A model generated the notes under the pieces. The model did not search any database. It had not been told where the DNA came from and was given only the letters and a program-made list of their open reading frames with translations. A stretch of 64,000 nucleotides of DNA, from assembly GCA_021805565.1 (NCBI GenBank), contig JAJZFA010000017.1, positions 38,741 to 102,740 of the forward strand, in the 5' to 3' direction. The position numbers were made by a program, and so were the translations under genes. The stretch is from Pseudomonadota bacterium. Lineage in GTDB: Bacteria; Pseudomonadota; Alphaproteobacteria; Acetobacterales; Acetobacteraceae. The first letter of the stretch is position 1. Every line of letters begins with the position of its first letter. Positions 61,990 through 64,000 of this stretch are shown in pieces.

Positions 61990-62538
61990 ATGAAGCTCGG
62001 GTACGCACGGGTTTCGACCGGGGACCAGAACCTCGAAGGGCAGTGTCAGCGCCTATCCGCGGCCGGATGCGAAAAACTGTTTGAGGAAAAAATCTCCGGC
62101 GCCACGCGCAGCCGCCCCAAACTCGAGAAGCTGATCGAGCAGCTGCGCAAGGATGACATCCTGGTGGTGACACGCCTCGACCGCCTGGCCCGCTCGACCT
62201 CCGACCTCCTGCGGATCGCCGAGCGTCTTACCGAAAAGAGTGCAGGATTACAGTCGCTCGATGAGCCGTGGGCCGACACGACAAGCCCTTCTGGGCGGAT
62301 GGTCATGACAATCTTCGCAGGCATCGCCGAGTTCGAGCGCACCCTCATTATCAGCCGGACAAACGACGGCAGGGTAGCCGCCAAAGCGCGAGGCGTTGCC
62401 TTCGGCCGGCCGAAAAAAATGCGCCCGGAGCAGCAGCATGTGGCCAGGGAACTCGTCCGCGACGGGAAGTCGATCAGCGCCGTTGCCAGGACCTTCGACG
62501 TTCACCCGGCGACGATTTACCGCGTCATTGGGGGATAG
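61990..62538 (+). CDS. Tn3-type serine recombinase (resolvase)
   Basis: The 182-aa resolvase starts MKLGYARVSTGDQNLEGQC with the nucleophilic Ser9. It carries LVVTRLDRLARSTSDLLRIA and GRMVMTIFAGIAEFERTLI, and ends in a helix-turn-helix (ISAVARTFDVHPATIYRVI). Such enzymes resolve transposition cointegrates or invert DNA. GGAAGG is about 9 bases before ATG 61990. No transposase of the Tn3 family is beside it, so it is probably left over from a larger element that brought or flanked the catabolic genes. Confidence 0.92.
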   Translation: MKLGYARVSTGDQNLEGQCQRLSAAGCEKLFEEKISGATRSRPKLEKLIEQLRKDDILVVTRLDRLARSTSDLLRIAERLTEKSAGLQSLDEPWADTTSPSGRMVMTIFAGIAEFERTLIISRTNDGRVAAKARGVAFGRPKKMRPEQQHVARELVRDGKSISAVARTFDVHPATIYRVIGG

Positions 62539-62669
62539 AAGGCCTTACGCCGCTTTTCTGTTGCTCTCAGCCGCACAGGCCGTTCTATGGCGTACCCCCT
62601 AAACGAGCATCAGGCCACTGAACCCGCCTTATGACTGTACACCGTACCGCTCAGACGCACGGGCCGGGG

Positions 62670-62973
62670 TCAGGGACGCAAGCGAACCAGGCCTTTCGTC
62701 AAAAGACTATCCGCCGCACGCAAGGTCGGGAGGATCGTGAAATGGTTCGCGCCGTCGGCTACCAGCAGCGGGCCGGGCGCTCCAGCCGCCACCCGGCGGG
62801 CGTTGTATGCCACGCTGTTCAGGATTAAGGCGGGCAGCTCTGCCGCGCCATAAGCAATAGCAAAGGGTTTGGGGATTACGGGCAGCCGCAAGGGCGACAG
62901 AGTGGCGATCTGTTCGTCCGACAGCGCCAGCCGATCATTTAGATAGGCTCTTATGGCGTCATTTGTTGATACC
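62670..62973 (-). pseudogene. Alpha/beta hydrolase C-terminal fragment
   Basis: The minus strand encodes the end of a kynurenine-formamidase-like alpha/beta hydrolase: DAIRAYLNDRLALSDEQIAT, LSPLRLPVIPKPFAIAYGAA and, with the catalytic histidine, LLVADGANHFTILPTLRAAD. The frame is open up to about 62,973 and then enters the IS1595-type element, so the front of the gene is missing. The remaining 100 residues lack the nucleophile serine. Confidence 0.65.
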
Positions 62974-63005
62974 GGCTAATAAGCCTCTGTCTGACGAGGG
63001 TGCCG

Positions 63006-63809
63006 ATGGAACAGACTTCGTTTGAGATCTGGCTTGGAGGGATTACGGCACTCACCGATCCGCAGCGCCGAACGGCGTGGTGCTCACTGGCGCTATCCGA
63101 GGCCGGGACGAACGACGCGATTGAGGCGCCGGTTTTCTCTGAACCCAGCCCGCAATCCGCCGAAGCGTCCGGCCCGGCAGAGAGATCCGGCCCGGCCAGT
63201 ATTGCGCAACTCGGCCAGCATCGGGTGGCCTCAGTCGGCTGCCCGCATTGCGACAACCGCGAGGTCGTGGGCTGGGGTCATGCAAGCGACCTGCCGCGCT
63301 ACCGCTGCAAATCCTGCAAGCGCACCTTCAATGCGCTGACCAAGACGCCGCTGGCGAATTTGCGCATGAAGGACAAATGGGCGGCACAGACCCAGGCCAT
63401 GATCGATGGTGTCAGCACCGCGAAAGCCGCTGCGCGCTGCGGCGTGCATTATACGACGGCGTTTCGCTGGCGGCACAGGTTTCTGGCGTCGCTGGCGGGC
63501 GACAAGCCGAAAGCGTTGACCGGCATCGTCGAGGGCGATGAGACGTTCATTCTGGAATCGTTCAAAGGTAAGCGGTCGGGCCTGCCGCGAAAATCCCGCA
63601 AGAGAGGCGGAAAATCCACCAAACGCGGCCTGTCGGCGGAACAGATCCCGGTGATTGTCGCACGCGACAGGCAGGGCGCGACGACGGACGCGGTGCTGGC
63701 GAAACTGGACCGCGCTTCGATCGCCTCGGCCCTTGGCGGCGTCATCACGCCGGGCAATGAGTTCTGCTGCGACGGCGGCACGGCGATCGTCGCCTTCGCA
63801 CGGCACGCC
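63006..63809 (+). pseudogene. IS1595-family transposase, interrupted
   Basis: From ATG 63006 the frame encodes an IS1595-type transposase: zinc-ribbon CPHCDNREVVGWGHASDLPR with CKSCKRTFNALTKTPL, an HTH region (STAKAAARCGVHYTTAFRWR), the first catalytic aspartate in IVEGDETFILESFKG, and the second in EFCCDGGTAI. At 63810 the match stops where IS21-like terminal sequence begins; the C-terminal catalytic residues are missing. GGCTAATAAGCC at 62974-62985 is a candidate left end of the element. The frame stays open to the end of the window only by chance. Confidence 0.82.
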
Positions 63810-64000
63810 TGTCAAATCGCTTCCAATTCCGACCCCCTTTTCGCGTCCAATAATGACCCCTCATCGGGCACGATCTGGAGCTTATCCACGTCATGCATAG
63901 GAGGGACCCGCGCCCGTAGCGCAGCGCCCCAGGGCGTTGCGCGGAGCGAAGGGCGCGGGAGGTTCCTGTGCATGACGTGGATAAGCGCGAGGGGGGCAGG
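63810..64000. mobile_element. Left end of an IS21-family element (continues beyond the window)
   Basis: The sequence starts TGTC and holds two copies of the multiple terminal repeat known from IS21-type elements: TTCCAATTCCGACCCC (63821-63836) and TCCAATAATGACCCC (63846-63860). It interrupts the IS1595 transposase exactly at the TGTC. The istA and istB genes would be expected to the right of 64,000. The assignment rests on these end repeats only. Confidence 0.65.
63881..63985. repeat. Long imperfect inverted repeat in the IS21-type leader
   Basis: Two 35-base arms (63881-63915 and 63951-63985) pair with 30 matches: 17 at the outer end (CTTATCCACGTCATGCA), four in the middle and nine inside (CCCGCGCCC). 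The 35-base spacer is GC-rich. Both outer arms contain TTATCCACG, one base away from the DnaA box TTATCCACA. It could be a transcription-silencing hairpin that shields the transposase, or a protein-binding structure. Confidence 0.75.

Noticed and set aside
62562..62599. A possible Tn3-type terminal repeat (inverted: GGGGGTACGCCATAG)
   Set aside because: The end sequence fits the Tn3 pattern, but no matching left repeat or Tn3 transposase was found, so it was not listed as a feature.
1..64000. CRISPR arrays, rRNA genes and riboswitches
   Set aside because: No regularly spaced direct repeats, rRNA sequence or recognisable riboswitch motif was seen on either strand.

Overview
The window is about 64 kb of GC-rich bacterial DNA. 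It looks like an alphaproteobacterium, most likely Rhodospirillales/Acetobacteraceae. That placement is an inference from general gene content: a glycolate oxidase operon, CydDC, a xylitol/sorbitol-dehydrogenase-like enzyme without the structural zinc site, an XrtA exosortase locus, and a tRNA-His with an encoded G-1. No 16S or other decisive marker is present.

Positions 1-18,500 are mostly core metabolism, with insertion-sequence scars. They hold a YidB-like protein, a dead ISAzo13-type transposase fragment, a ModE-like regulator, and a small histidine-rich secreted protein gene broken by a 147-bp MITE-like element. These are followed by gluQ, an esterase, the glycolate oxidase operon glcD-glcE-(90-aa membrane protein)-glcF, a TPR protein, a zinc alcohol dehydrogenase, cydDC, a ClC-type channel, a HI0933-type flavoprotein, an N-acyl-D-amino-acid deacylase and a MAPEG protein.

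Positions 18,500-38,670 are a compact exopolysaccharide/exosortase (XrtA, PEP-CTERM type) locus. The minus-strand operon runs from the export lipoprotein through the chain-length protein, BY-type tyrosine kinase, outer-membrane barrel, AAA ATPase, polysaccharide deacetylase, FemAB-like protein and glycosyltransferase to an XrtA-EpsI fusion. The plus strand carries a degenerate sugar transferase, then prsK-prsR-prsT and a second glycosyltransferase. A perfect 17-bp palindrome and an unusual tRNA lie upstream of the minus-strand operon. No PEP-CTERM substrate was recognised in the window.

Positions 38,700-49,270 are housekeeping again: holA-lptE-leuS, tRNA-His, mobA, an aspartate dehydrogenase, ada, an OmpA-like porin and a DedA protein, with an IS66 scar.

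Positions 49,290-61,740 look like an acquired catabolic island. The left edge is a patchwork of gene fragments (SMP-30, metallo-beta-lactamase). Then come an MFS transporter, a complete IS5-family element, an IclR regulator whose tail is supplied by that IS, and a divergent operon. The operon encodes an aromatic FAD monooxygenase, an FAH-type hydrolase, an extradiol dioxygenase, two ABC substrate-binding proteins without any permease, and a self-sufficient P450-reductase fusion. The likely role is hydroxylation or O-demethylation of an aromatic compound, ring cleavage and hydrolysis.

The right edge (61,740-64,000) is mobile: a resolvase, a truncated hydrolase, and an IS1595-type transposase interrupted by what looks like the end of an IS21-family element that continues beyond the window.
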